Source: Ianthella basta | Lineage: Eukaryota; Porifera; Demospongiae; Verongiida; Ianthellidae | NCBI GenBank assembly: GCA_964019415.1 | Contig: OZ025872.1 | Location: 7,705,322-7,769,321 of the forward strand | Direction: 5' to 3' | Length of the DNA stretch: 64,000 nt | Part shown: piece after piece, positions 1 to 11,700 of the stretch | Numbering within the stretch: the stretch's first letter is position 1 | Layout of the letters: each line of letters opens with the position of its first letter | Notes under the pieces: generated by a model | The model's input: only the letters and a program-made list of their open reading frames with translations | Told to the model about the DNA's origin: nothing | The model's database searches: none | Made by a program: the position numbers and the translations under genes

Positions 1-267
1 CGGCTTAAAGGAAGATGGCGATGCTTGTTGAAGCGTACTGACATGGATCTCAAACACATACCAAATGTAATTGCTACATGTGTTGTACTTCACAACATTT
101 GTGAAATACACAAGGAACAATTTAATGATGAATGGCTCACAGAGGCACATGGCGTTAACTGTACCAGCAGTGAGCAAGACACTACTGGCAGTTCAAGCTC
201 TACTGACCCATCTGCAGAGGACATTAGAAGAGCCTTGAAGGCTTATGTTGTGGAACACCCATTGTAA
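1..267 (+). CDS. PIF/Harbinger transposase, C-terminal end (partial)
   Basis: The reading frame is open from the first base to the stop at 267, so this is the 3' end of a gene that starts outside the window. It encodes the tail of the DDE-type nuclease of PIF/Harbinger transposons: RLKGRWRCLL, then IPNVIATCVVLHNICEIH, the conserved helix that ends this family (known from Harbinger nucleases and HARBI1). The catalytic residues lie upstream and cannot be seen. A Myb/SANT-like gene converges on it from the other strand at 412-1286, which is the usual two-gene plan of Harbinger elements, so I read it as a transposon gene and not a domesticated HARBI1. No break is visible in this part. Confidence 0.82.
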   Translation, partial: RLKGRWRCLLKRTDMDLKHIPNVIATCVVLHNICEIHKEQFNDEWLTEAHGVNCTSSEQDTTGSSSSTDPSAEDIRRALKAYVVEHPL

Positions 268-411
268 AGTAGCATCTATTGTACATGCATGCACCTGGAC
301 TCATTAACATACGTAGTTACATACCTAAAGTGATACTTCAAGGTTCATGATGATACATGTAGCACAATATATAGTCTACACAAATGTTCTTGACCATGTA
401 TGTCATTACAT

Positions 412-1286
412 TTAATGGCTGTCTTCTGCATTCTCGGCATCATATGATTGGGGAAGAGGTGGCGCTACCATTCCTCCACGGTTATGGGGATACATAGATG
501 TAACTCTGGCTAAATAGGGAGGATAACTTGTAGCATACTGTGGAACTGGCGGGGATGACTGCAATGCAAGCATCATCATATGCATCATGCGTTCTTCGTG
601 TGCACGCTCTTCTTTTCTGTATTCTTCTTCCCTCTTGATGAATCTTTCTTCAGCAGCCTGCTCGTGAGCTGCAAATGTTGACATCATCTTCGTTAGTGCT
701 TTCTCCAGGGCACTGTCCTTCTTTGTAATTTTACCCTTTTTTCGAGCAGGACTGTGATCAGAAGTACCCTCCGGTGCCCGCTTAGAACTACTGCCCGAGT
801 TCCCAGTCTCTCCTGATGCCATTTCGGATCTTTCAGGTACAACCTCATTGCTGCTCCCACTGGTGATGCAACTGTTGCTGATGGTGATATGATGCTGCTT
901 TCGCTCTCATTTTCAGATTCACTGTCTTCTTCACGCTCTCTGCCGGTCCCTGGCATACTTTCAAGTATTCCAGTAGGACGGGTGGTGTGCCTGGTGCCTA
1001 GTACCCCATCCATTTCCTCCATAAACTTCCACGTAGTCAACCCATGCCCACTTCTGTTGTTCTCATCCTTGGCTTTCTTGTATTCTGTCTTTAAATTCTT
1101 CAATTTCTCCTGGCATTGCTTATAATCTCTCGTATGTCCTTGCTCATGCATCTTCTCTGCTATTTCCACATAAATGGGTTTGTTTCTGTGAACACCATCT
1201 AGCTGCTGTTGTATGTGGTCTTCCGCCCATAGGGAGAAAAGAGCGCACACTTCTTCTTCGCTCCACGTCTGTCCTCTTGTCATCAT
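412..1286 (-). CDS. Myb/SANT-like DNA-binding protein of the Harbinger element
   Basis: The minus-strand ORF starting at 1286 opens with MMTRGQTWSEEEVCALFSLW and continues through a three-helix Myb/SANT-like (trihelix) domain over about 90 residues, including YKQCQEKLKNLKTEYKK. In Harbinger transposons such a protein binds the element ends and helps bring the nuclease to the nucleus. After an acidic Glu/Ser stretch near 860-900 the frame changes. A second frame (822 down to 412) continues with a basic, then Glu/Arg-rich, probably coiled-coil tail. The change at about 830-860 could be a very short intron or a one-base frameshift; I cannot decide which. The gene lies tail-to-tail with the nuclease at 1-267. 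Confidence 0.72.
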
Positions 1287-1550
1287 CTCACGCTACGTAG
1301 CTACGAGTCTCTTTAAACTTCGTGGGACTCCCGCGGGGTAACACATGTGTGCCAGAGTAGTCATAGTGATGTGTTAAACCGGATTACGGCGTTTACACTG
1401 ACAACTAGATTAGTTAAACCGGTTTCTAAACCACCTCGCGAAGTGGTTTAGTTAAACCGGTTTGCTATCCGCATTAGCGCATTTACACTTAACCCGGATT
1501 TAGTTAATTCGCATTCCAAACCGGTTTAACTTGCTAGTGTAAACGGGGCT

Positions 1551-2711
1551 TTGTCTACATCAGAGCCGGCAGTCTTTGTCAGCATTAGCTATTCACACTC
1601 AAGAGTTCTTTCCCTGCATGGCCCATGCATGGTTGCTGTGTATTTTACTAAGGTGGATGCTTTAATTGTATGGATGTCTTTGGGGTATACCATAACAATA
1701 TTGGTGGTATTGGATTGAGATGCAAAGCTTATTATGTAATAGCTTATGCAACCCATTTTGCAGTTTCGTTGTGTTACCTCTCCATTTGTACACCTCCAGT
1801 AGATCCCCCGGCCCAGACGAATGGCATAGCAGAAACATCATTCAGTAAGCTTTTGTCTTTAGGTTATTGTTGTCATCTAATTGGCAGTTTAAGCAAAGCA
1901 GGAGTAACTATGATGCTGTAATTTAATGACTATATGATATAAAATGACACAGTAATTAATTACACCATGAAATAATTACATACAATACATTACACAGTAA
2001 AATTTACTGAATTTGACTAAGATTACTTGTTCCAAATGGATTGGTTCAAAAAGTAGTTTTCGAATAAGGCAACGCAAGTGTATAATTGTGAGGTAACACT
2101 GGCGTCATTATTTGCCAAATTCATCTTTGTCAAAGATTTTAACACGTTTGATTCAGGACAGTGGTGCCTGCTCACTCAAGTATTGTTTTGTTCTACAGTG
2201 TTACATGGAGAAGATAACTAGAGTTGCATAGATAATCAGATCAGTTAGCTTACATGTTCTTCAGCTGATATACGCTGTTCATTATTAGCAGGACAAATCA
2301 AGCTAATTATTGTTGTTGCTTCACTTGGTTCACTCTCACTGCATCTCTAACCCCCCTTAATGCAATTACAAATAACGGCATGACTTGTGTTACTTTTGTT
2401 CTACAGTATGTTGTGTTACTTTTCTGTAATTTTCTTATAATCCTCCAGCTGCGATGTTAGTACAAAAGGTGTGAGATTATTAGATCGGCTATTGGTATCA
2501 ATCACTGCCTGTTATTGAATATTGGATTATTGAAATATATGTAAAAATTCATATTAATGCAACTCTAAACTCCACATTTCTAAACCTTATTAATTAGACT
2601 GTTATTGTAATTTCATTAACAATGCTTGGATATTGATATCAGAGAGTATGGTAGTGTTGTTTTTGTATAGGAACAGACTCTGGAAAGAACTGAAAACTGC
2701 CTAAACTATAT
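1551..2711. other. Intergenic, AT-rich, no gene seen
   Basis: No coding pattern, RNA gene or clear element end was recognised here. The sequence is AT-rich with short simple runs. Confidence 0.5.
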
Positions 2712-2910
2712 GTGAGCGGATTTGAGAAAAGGGACCATTTCGCGCTAAAAATCGATTTCGAGTTAGTGGTACTGAGTCGATGGGGTCTCTGTTGCACTTT
2801 GTTGCACTTCAATAGCTGCTCCCGTTCCCGAGTTACGCTCGCTCAAAGTACGAAAATACGCTCGGTGCAATTACGAGAAAACGGCCCGTAACCCTTCCGT
2901 GTAGCTCAAC
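2712..2910. repeat. Truncated copy of the GTGAG-ended TIR element
   Basis: The stretch starts GTGAGCGGATTTGAGAAAAG, which matches the left end of the complete element at 41338-42598. The later part (CGCTCAAAGTACGAAAATAC at about 2850) matches the inner part near 42320 of that element. The right end is missing, so this is a deleted copy. Confidence 0.55.
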
Positions 2911-3079
2911 TAGATCTGGTCAGCATATTGTGTACTACAGCGTGTGTGATGTCATCATTTTATCATCATAAGTCCCCACTACCGGAGAGTTGCAACTTCA
3001 GACTGGACATAGACCAAGTCCAGAAATTTGGGAAGTCACAGTGCAATGGGAGAGCAATTAAGGACCTGCACCCACGGAT

Positions 3080-4310
3080 TGCATCTTTGCACTGAAAAAC
3101 ATCACTGAGAAATCCTTGATAGGGGACTGGGACTATTGTATGGCTCTGCTAGACATGAACTGAGCTTTTGATACTGTTTACAAGGACAAGCTTGTGGATG
3201 TGCTCCAAGAAGCACTGGGTAGTGAGAAGACCAAAGCAATCATGCTGCTCTTTAGAAACACATAAGCCAAAGTAAAGATCAATACAACACTCAGTAACAC
3301 ATTCAACATTGGCACTGGTGTAATTCAAGGAGATGGACTCAGTTCTACAGTATGCACAGCCTATTTGGAAGCAGCCCTATGTCACAGCCCACAAATGTCA
3401 GAGTCAGGTATGCCCTATGATGGCTTGGAGTATGCTGATCACGTCAGTTTCGTACACGTAGATCACTAAGGGCTCTTCAGGATAACATACAATGAGCTAA
3501 GGAACACCTTAGAGAGTGGGGACTACAAGTGAATGGCACCAAGATTCAGTGGTTGAAAGTCAGATGGTGAGGGCCATCTGAGTGGAGGAACTGTGTCTAT
3601 CTAGGGTCCTGCTTTGACGCAGAAGTGGACATCAAACACAGATGCTCTCAGGCAGATGCTGCACTCCACACCGTTCGTACCGTAGTCTTCAGTCACAGTC
3701 TAGTATCAACTGGTCTGAAGCTTAAGCTCTTCACAACTCTTGTCTTTAGTGTCCTGCTGTACGACAGCTAGTGAGCTGTGGACAACCATGCAGACCCTGC
3801 TAGATAGACTGGACAGGCGACTCAGACAGCTTTCAAATGAAGACTAGTATTCTGGAACAGGCCAGGAGCCCATCAGCAGAATGGTGCAGGAAAAAAGGCT
3901 GAAATGGTTTGGCCGCTGCATCAGAGCTGCTTCAAACTCACCAGCAGGGGGCATGGAACGATGATTGTGGCCCACTTAGTCACATTGAAGCTGAAAATCA
4001 GTGAATTAAAATGATACGTATCTTGCACCAGATGAAGTGTAGTGTCATGCTGTAGGACTGGCCTTGTTTGGAAGCAATTAGCACTGCTAGTCTTCTGAAT
4101 GCTACTGTTGCCAAAGGTCCTCATCCCCCACTGGTAGACAGGACCGGTGGAGCATAGGTCCCATGCTCAACTAGAATTTGTCTCTCACACTCTCTCCTCT
4201 TCTTCTCAGGATTAGGAATCTTATTTAACCTGGGGAGCCATAGCCACAGGCTACTACAAAGGCACCCGGGAAAAGACGTAACAACACACATACAATACAA
4301 TACAAGCAAA
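3080..4310 (+). pseudogene. Decayed LINE reverse transcriptase, plus strand
   Basis: Pieces of a non-LTR reverse transcriptase can be read in broken frames: AFDTVYKDKLVDVL near 3165, TGVIQGDGLS near 3320, then LEYADHVSF near 3430, where the catalytic YADD has become YADH. Further thumb-domain pieces follow to about 3950. Several stop codons and frame changes interrupt it. A short (ACAAT)n run at about 4285-4305 looks like the element's tail. The fragment is 5'-truncated and inactive. The clade is uncertain; the GDGLS motif is common in RTE-like and related LINEs. Confidence 0.6.
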
Positions 4311-4329
4311 AGATCATCAGTAAATAAAG

Positions 4330-6760
4330 ATTAATAGGAAATTGGAGATGAAGATTTACAGTTCATTGGAGTCTCAGAGTAGGAAATCATGTGCACATCC
4401 TGAGAATGATCTATAGTACTTCAGGTATTGGATGTTAGCTGGAAGACGCGGCCACAATGATGCTCCTGCAAAACTGAATGCTGTCTGGCCGAATGAAGTC
4501 TGGGTAGGTGGAGGCTCAGTTGGACACTTGATACAGAACAAGTATTCTAGTGAGTACAAGGAGAAGCAAATTGTTGGGAGAGATAGTGTGGGGAATGTGA
4601 GGATAGACGCTTATACAGTCTGTGCCATGTGGAACCTTTTGATTGCGAGAGTTGTTATGTCAATTTCCTTAGGTGCTGCAGAAGCAGAATGGTCACGACG
4701 TCTGTGAAGAAAAAGCCAAAATTCAGCAGTGTTTCCTGATGATGAGTTTCATCCTTTGTACTGGCAGACCAAACCATATCACAGTAATTGATATAAGGTA
4801 GAACATAAGACATCAGATATAGGCTAAGAAGAGAACTTAGTAGGAACCAAGAAAGTCTTCGAAAGAGATTAAGACTGTGAGACACCATGCCAATGTGATC
4901 ACTCCAAGTTAAAGTGTCATAGATGATAAGAGCAAGATATTTAAATGCCTGACCTGTTCAATAGCCAAGCCATCTAAGCTTAAGATCAGGTGTCAACCTT
5001 TCTCCGGGAGGAGTGAAAAGCATGCATTTGGTTTTAGAAGTGCTCAATGTGATTGCATTGTTTGACATCCACAAATTAGCCAAATTTGAGACAGAGTTGG
5101 AGGGAAGAGTTTAGGGAGGGAGGATTTTTTGCTGATCATGTAAGTTGTTGTGTCATCGGCGATGAGAACAGTGGAATCTAAGGGTAAAATATTTGGAAGA
5201 TCGTTGATAAACACTGAGAAGAGAGTAGGACCAAGAATGGAACCTTGGGGAATACAGGAGGAAGGGAATCCAGGAGTACAATATGAGTCAGCGACACAAG
5301 TGAACTGGGAATAGTTAGAAAGATAGGATTGAAACCTAGAGACAGTGGAAGGAGGGAGATCAAGTTGGGACAGTTTAGCCAGAAGAACGTCATGATTGAC
5401 TGTATCGAAAGCCTTGGAAATATTAAACACAATACCAACATATATAAGTCTGTTGCCTTGTACCATTTATGTAAGCAGTAAAGAAGCAGTAAAGAAGAAG
5501 TGTTTGGGTTTAGTGTGAAGCACTGAAACCAGTTTGGTAAAGGAAGAGAAGATCATTGGAATTATGGTGCACTGAAAGTTGTTGCTGAGCACATTTTTCT
5601 AGGATCTTGCTGCAGACTGGAAGAAGGGAGATGGAATGATGATTAGAGGGAGTGGATTGGTAACCATCTTTGTGGAGAGGCTTGACACAGGCACACATCC
5701 AGGATTCAGGTAAGACAGAAGTGGACATACATGTAGAAGAGTTGAGAATAGAGCAAGGAGGTAAGAGTTGAGAATAGAGCAAGGAGGTAAGCAGATCACA
5801 GAGTGAGCAGCAATAACAGCAGAGGCAGATTGGCAGAGCATCTTCACACCAAGTAGGAGTAGTTGGGGCAAGAGATAGAATAAAATCTGGGGAAGACACA
5901 GAAGGAGGAAGGAGGGAAAGTATCAGAAACAGAGGAGCTGACAGAAGCAAATTGGTTGTTAAGAGTACAGGGGCATAAGAACCATATAACCAGGATGGGC
6001 TTGAGCCCCCTTGGATTAAAATGAGGGGGGGGGGGGGGGGGGGAGGGGGCTCAGCCCCCCTTAGAAAATGAGCTGTACAGCCCATATTTGACTCAATTAT
6101 TGCAGAGCCTCGGCTAACCACTTAGCAGATGCATTATCAATGGGTAATGATAAGATTGATTGAACTGGGCTACCCATAGCTTGATCATTGAACCTTGGAG
6201 TTGATTCAGCCCCCTCTAACTTGAACCATCTTCCTACATTACTGGAGTGTTCGCAATGGAAGATGTGGCCATCTTCCAAGAAGATCAGTTGACTGAAGAT
6301 TTAGATGAAATTCCAGCAAGTTCAGTGTGTTCCATGATATGGATGGATAAGCCTTATTGTTGCTAACGTGCTGGAAATAGCTTTTCTTCACTTGGAATTG
6401 AAAATAGGAATATCAGGGGTGACAAGAAACAGATCCAAGATGGATTTAGTAGTTTCAGAGTAGCGTGTTGGGAGAGTTATTGAGGGAGTGAGGTTATAAA
6501 GTGGTGGAAGAGTTTAGAGTGAGGTTTGTTCAAGTCTGCCACATCAATGTTAAAGTCACCAGTAGCAATGACATACTTCATCGAAGTCATTACCTATTCA
6601 ATGTCAGAACAAAGATCATGGACAGACTGGGAAGGAGAGGTTAATTGGAGGATGATAGAAGCAGCCAAGGGCAGGAGATGAGGGGAGGTGATCAGATTTG
6701 ATAGAAACCTACAAAGACTCTACACTAGGAAAAAAGCACCACAGCAGAGCATGATATATA
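4330..6760 (-). pseudogene. L2/CR1-like LINE, minus strand, degenerate
   Basis: Read from high to low coordinates, this minus-strand relic shows an APE endonuclease piece (TGDFNIDVADLNKPHSK near 6530-6580). An RT start follows (HHSISLLPVCSKILEK near 5600), then the palm (NISKAFDTVNHDVLLAKLSQ near 5400; PQGSILGPTLFSVFINDLP near 5210-5260; IADDTTTYM near 5140). The C-terminal region contains SLYLMSYVLPYINYCDMVW and ends with TAFSFAGASLWPRLP near 4420-4560. These motifs and their order fit the L2/CR1 group. Stops, frame changes and an insertion around the poly-G tract at about 6024 show that it is dead. Confidence 0.68.
6024..6048. repeat. Poly-G tract inside a LINE relic
   Basis: About 20 or more G in a row lie between two mirror-like segments (GAGCCCCCTT before and CTCAGCCCCCCTT after). 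It is probably part of a separate short insertion in the minus-strand LINE. The length is likely to be unstable or misread in assembly. Confidence 0.6.
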
Positions 6761-7282
6761 GATCTGATGATTGGCACAGTATAGAGATACACTGCCACCA
6801 GAACGATTCCTATGACTATGATGAACAGAGTAACTAATAGAATAAGTAATGGTGAAAAAATGAATCAGTCAATGCTCCAAAAATGCAATAATTGACTTTG
6901 TAATCATGCAAATAAAGGGAAAGATATTACAATTAATTATAGTGAGAGACCTACCCCCGCAATCAGGTTGCATGCAATTGTGCATGCATGCATGTAATGG
7001 TAATCATCAACTAACAATTAGCGGCATGGTAATAAAGAACTGAATGAAATGAAACTGCTGGACTTGAGCTTTGCTGCAAACTGTAAGTGTTTTAGTAGAT
7101 GCCCTACACATTATAGAAGTCCTCAACAAGCTTATCAGAGAATGACAATGCCAGCATTCACAATAGGCTGCAGGCCTCTAGAAAGTTACCTTAGCCCCTT
7201 GGTTAGCATGAGCACATATTTTATTACAGTTGTCCTAAAAGTTTACAAATACGCTGTTTCTTTTGGATATTGTTTTCACTAT
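6761..7282. other. Intergenic, no gene seen
   Basis: AT-rich sequence with a TGCATGCATGCATG run near 6980. The open frames here are short and show no recognisable domain. Confidence 0.45.
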
Positions 7283-8118
7283 TAGGTATTTGTATGGCTT
7301 CATGTTTGTAATGGGCCATGTATGTATGTATATTTCGGGCAATTCAAGATGGAGGCGCTTGAAGTCTATGCTTTACAAGGCTTGCTATCATCTATGTTTG
7401 CATTTTGCTGTCTATTTATCAAACAAAATTAGGACATAGATATGTGTTTACACGGTAATCTTATTATATTAAACGTAACGCACATTTCGTTGTTCAGGAT
7501 AATCTCCTTCAATTCTGGACGAAACGTCACGAAACTTGGTAGGATTACGAAGAGGGGGACTGTGAGTAACCTCGCAGAGCCGAAATTTGGTTTAAGGCCG
7601 TTCCGTCCGAGTTCTTGCCACTTTTACGGTCGCCGCCATATCTAAGAGATAGGGAAAAGATCGCGTTTGGTTGTGCAGGAACTCCTCCTTCAATTTTTCA
7701 CCAATCTTCGCCAAACTTGGAAGAGTATATCACGACAATACGGGGGGTGACCTAAGGTGGTTAGTGCCTTCGCCGCTGGACTCCTTTAAACGAAATAGAT
7801 TAACATAAGTAAATTCTTTGCGTACGGAGTTTTACGGAACGAGTCTATGGAATACTCCCAATTAAATGGACGGTTCTGATTGGTTAAATGCTCAAATTTC
7901 AAGCGATAAGATGGGAACCCACCCGAAGGGCGGGCATTCGGCTAGTATTAGTAAAAAGCCTATTGAAAGACTCTCGTGTGAGATATAGCTCCAAATATCA
8001 TGAAGACCAAGAGACGGGCATTTTAAAATGGAGGCGCTCTGAGACGAGTCGCTATCGACTTACTACATATTGCTTTTTAATTAGTTTATGCGGGCTTAGA
8101 ACCATATGTTCATTATAA
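7283..8118. repeat. Dispersed repeat, related to 36117-36940
   Basis: The start (GTATGGCTTCATGTTTGTA near 7293) recurs as GTATGGCTTCATGTTCGTA near 36126. The later segment GTGAGATATAGCTCC near 7977 recurs as GTGAGATACAGCTCC near 36696. In both copies, phrases close to AATGGAGGCGCT or AATGGCTGCGCT follow. No coding capacity is recognised, and the class is unknown. Confidence 0.45.
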
Positions 8119-8454
8119 TATGCCAACGCAATGAGGTTCCTTGGATGAATTAGCTGGATTTTCAACCGAACAGCCTGATATTGCGCATGATAGGAAGCTA
8201 GCTAGCTACCCTCGTGGAGTTCGTTGAGACAGTGAAACAGTGCGGCACACTTCAGGAAATCATGGCACTGAAGTATGCAAAGGTTAGTACTCCTAGAGGA
8301 ATCGAAAGTACACTATATATGGGCAGGTAACATGCGCTGAAATGTTCCTCCATTTACAACAGACCTTGCTAGCTGACGCTCTGTGTCTACCCCCATCTCT
8401 CTCACTCTGTGTGTGTGTGTGTGCATGCATGTTTATTTGTGTGTGGCTGTTCTG

Positions 8455-8640
8455 GTGACTTGAAACTCTTGCAAACCTAACAGTCTATTGCTTCTTGATG
8501 TATATTTCAGGCCGTTAGTATTGCTGTATCCCCTTTCTGAACTAATGAACATTCATGTAGAGATTGCTAGCAAATAGTTCGAGTTCAGGGGTGCCCCGGC
8601 GCCGCACGTGTTATTTAACTTGAAATACTTGTTCTGCCTT
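8455..8640. repeat. Dispersed repeat shared with 37115-37300
   Basis: CAGTCTATTGC..., TTTCAGGCC..., GCTAGCAA.TAGTTC and GGGGTGCCCCGGCG occur in the same order here and at 37138-37270. The last part also resembles 32262-32320. It looks like an old interspersed element. Its TTTCAGGCC looks like a splice acceptor but belongs to the repeat. Confidence 0.55.
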
Positions 8641-8659
8641 GTACTGCCTGAACATCTAG

Positions 8660-8734
8660 ATGATCCTAGTGATGCTCCTGTGGGGACAACTGACACGAGG
8701 ACTTCTATTGAGGATGCTACTGATGTCAGAAATG
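8660..8734 (+). CDS. Channel gene, N-terminal exon (tentative)
   Basis: The exon follows CTAG and ends AATG|GTAAAA. It reads DPSDAPVGTTDTRTSIEDA, acidic and Ser/Thr-rich, with phase 1 at its end. That phase joins in frame to the exon at 9873 (…RN-DELDPAI…). The acceptor lacks a strong pyrimidine tract and the upstream exon is not identified. Confidence 0.45.
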
Positions 8735-11700
8735 GTAAAATTCATGTGCATGTGCTCTGTGTGTAGGGTGGCAAGGGCATGGACATATTATATATATAGT
8801 CAATGAAACCAAGATGAAGGTAATCAAAATTGTTAAGCAGATAGTTAAAGCTGAGCATTTTCCTTTGAATAGTCCCTGTAATTTGTGTGCATGTGATATT
8901 GAGATTATGCACACACTTCACAGACACTGATTTGTGCAGCAGCGCATACATATGCCATGAAAGAACACTTGCAATTGTGCTATCATAATTGTTAGTCTCT
9001 TTGAACATTGTTGGGATCTTGATTCCAAACTGCACAGTTTTTGTGAACCTGCCGATTGTATCCCCATGCACTGTATGTACCCATGTCTCATTCATAACTG
9101 TATAAATGCTACACATGTACTTAGATCTGTGCTGCATCAGAAAATGGGTATTAGAATTGGCACATAGCCCGAGACTTTCTACTGGAGACTAGCTGTTCCC
9201 AGGCATGTACTGGTTGGGACTGTATGCCAGGAACTCAGCCCTTTTTTACTTGTGGCCTTCTCTGCAAGAGATACAAACTAGTTGCACTCAATGCCAAGGC
9301 CTTTGCTATGAGAGACTGCCTACACCATGGCCAGAAGCGTATACGTCTTCACTATGAGAGACTAAACTATATATACAATAAAGCCAAGATGTGAGACCAA
9401 CTGTTCCATTGGTCAAGGCTTTAATTTGCAATGAGAGACTAATTAGTACATCAGAAAAATAGGTCTTTGCTGAATGAGACTATTTTCTAAAGCCCAGTGT
9501 TTCTCTATGTGAGATTATATTATGCCCAAACCTTGGCTGCTTGTCATGAAGCTATGCCTGAAGTCCAGATCTCTAGGTGAGACTCAATAATACCAGATGT
9601 CCAGACTAAGAAAACTCTTCAAATGCTTTTTGCACACTGACTATATGTGTAATACACCATGGACCTATTACAGGCCCTTTACAGTGCCCACTTGAGTCTT
9701 TGTCATAGTGTATTTGAGATGCAAAGTGCAAGTTTATGTAGTTACGTGTAAAGAGTGAGCACATCATGATTCTACATTAGTGTCACAGGGTGTGATATTA
9801 TGCAGCGTTCAACATAAATCTTGTGCATAAATTCTCCCTTTAATTAGCCTGCTCTACATTTGTTTTGTGCAGATGAACTAGATCCAGCCATAGTACCATT
9901 CCATGATAAGACAATCTTTCAGCAGACAATACCATGTGTAAAATTGCAAGATGGTGTGGGCAAGAATAAACTGACGACTTTTGTTTCTTGTGAGAATGAA
10001 ATCAATGCTGCAAGATGGCTTTCTGATCTTTCCGAGTTGATTGGGGTGAAGAAAGTAAGTTCATGTTAATTTTGTCTTTTGTGGGATGATAATGCAGCTG
10101 CAATGTTCAATTCTATATGTTGTTTGAGACCATGCTGACGTTGCTTTCACTCTGAAGGGCACTAACAAAGATCAGTGGAAGGCACAATTGGCTGTCAATC
10201 TGCTCCGTGCAATGTGTGACACAGAGCTACTACCTACATTTGTGGGATCTAAGATGCCACTGTTGCATGAGGTCCTTTCTCCAAAGCATAAGTACAACAA
10301 CCTGGCAGTAAGTTCATTACCTACATATCACTTCAATGTGTGTAGCATATTCTAGAACCATTCTTTGTTCAAACATGAAGCGTACAATGTATGGAATAGG
10401 ATCACTGTAGATCAGTGGCTACAGCAAGCAACCTGTCCATCAGGTTAGTGGAATGTTACCATCATTCGATACTGGCTTGCTGTATGCAGCTTCTAAATGG
10501 CAGCAGTTTGTGGCACAACTGCATGGTTAGTTCAACTACTTCATTGTTCCAAAGTAGCCTACGTATAAGACACGGAAAGGCGAATTGTCATGGCAATGTT
10601 AGTCGGCTTGGTTTGCTGAAGCTCCACAATTGACTGTAAGTTGTCCTGGGTTTCATCCTGGCTGTTGCCAAATTTTCCTATTTTCCTATCTTTCGTTGAG
10701 TTGTGACTATCATTAGATTTGTTATAGTTACAACTGACTCATCTATCTTGGGTATGAATGGTTGGGTTTCAGTATGAAAAAATTGAATCGAATGGCTTGC
10801 TCAAGTGCTATGTCGCGGTGCAAGGACTGTAAGGAACATGAGAAATGGATTACTTGGGGATGATGAATTTCCCAACCATTTGGGTGTTTGATTGGCTGTA
10901 CAGAAAGTACATTGAATGCTGATGGCAGGCTGATACTACGGGTATTGCTTTCTGCAACAGCATGATCAAGTGCAGGTGCACCCACTGTACTACCATAGCT
11001 GTTCTGGAACGGGTGCTATTTCTTTGTATGAGGGCTATCTAGACATCTCAACTAGTCCATTAACAATTCACTGATTCTAATGACACAGACAACTCACAAA
11101 TACTGAGACAACTGGCAACTACAATACGTGTGGCAATGAATAGAGCATGTATGATCTCATGTGCATAAGTACCAGAATCACAGGACTGTACAGGAAATAC
11201 AGGCATAAAAAATGCACTGAATTTCCACTTGAGTTGATCTGTCAAATTGCGTTTTAAAGCTCGTTGTTTGCTGAAATCCTTCTTCAACTGTACCCTTCGT
11301 ATGAAAATCTCTGAATAAATCACAGGTGATTAAAGAATTTGCTGTAAATAGACATGGAAGAAGTCTTAGTCATTTTCAAAGAAGAATTCAACTCTTTGTT
11401 GCCAGGAAATGCCGCACTTGCCGCACCCATTTTAGGTTGCTATGGAGCCTATGCTACATAATGTTGTTAACCAGTCCTGGGCAGATATGCATTTGTTGGG
11501 AACGAATCACTGGTCCCTGGATAATAACGAATATAAGGGTACAACTAATGTTGCTGACAGTATAACATGTTGTGCACACTGTGTGTGCTCAAGAAACACA
11601 TGCATGGTGATGAGGCGGTACAATAATCTCAGATGAAGCTGTGACTAATATTAAGTAATTTGTATCTTCTCCAAATTAAAAAGGTATGATTTTTTAGCAA

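Larger units (their letters stand above)
1..1550. mobile_element. PIF/Harbinger DNA transposon, right part
   Basis: This unit holds the nuclease 3' end, the Myb/SANT gene and a noncoding end at 1360-1550. The end is full of short repeated motifs: GTTAAACCGG(T) occurs several times in both orientations and GTTTACACT or its complement occurs at least three times. The outer edge reads AGTGTAAACGGGGCT near 1536-1550, which matches the GC-rich start of Harbinger inverted repeats. The left end lies outside the window, so the target duplication cannot be checked. Confidence 0.65.

Noticed and set aside
8262-8282. First exon of the channel gene (ATGGCACTGAAG… followed by GTTAGT)
   Set aside because: Position and start look good, but its phase 0 does not match the exon at 8660, which needs phase 1. 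I left it as a candidate only.
8510-8530. Splice acceptor TATATTTCAG|GCC
   Set aside because: It lies in a dispersed repeat that also occurs at 37160, and no open exon follows.
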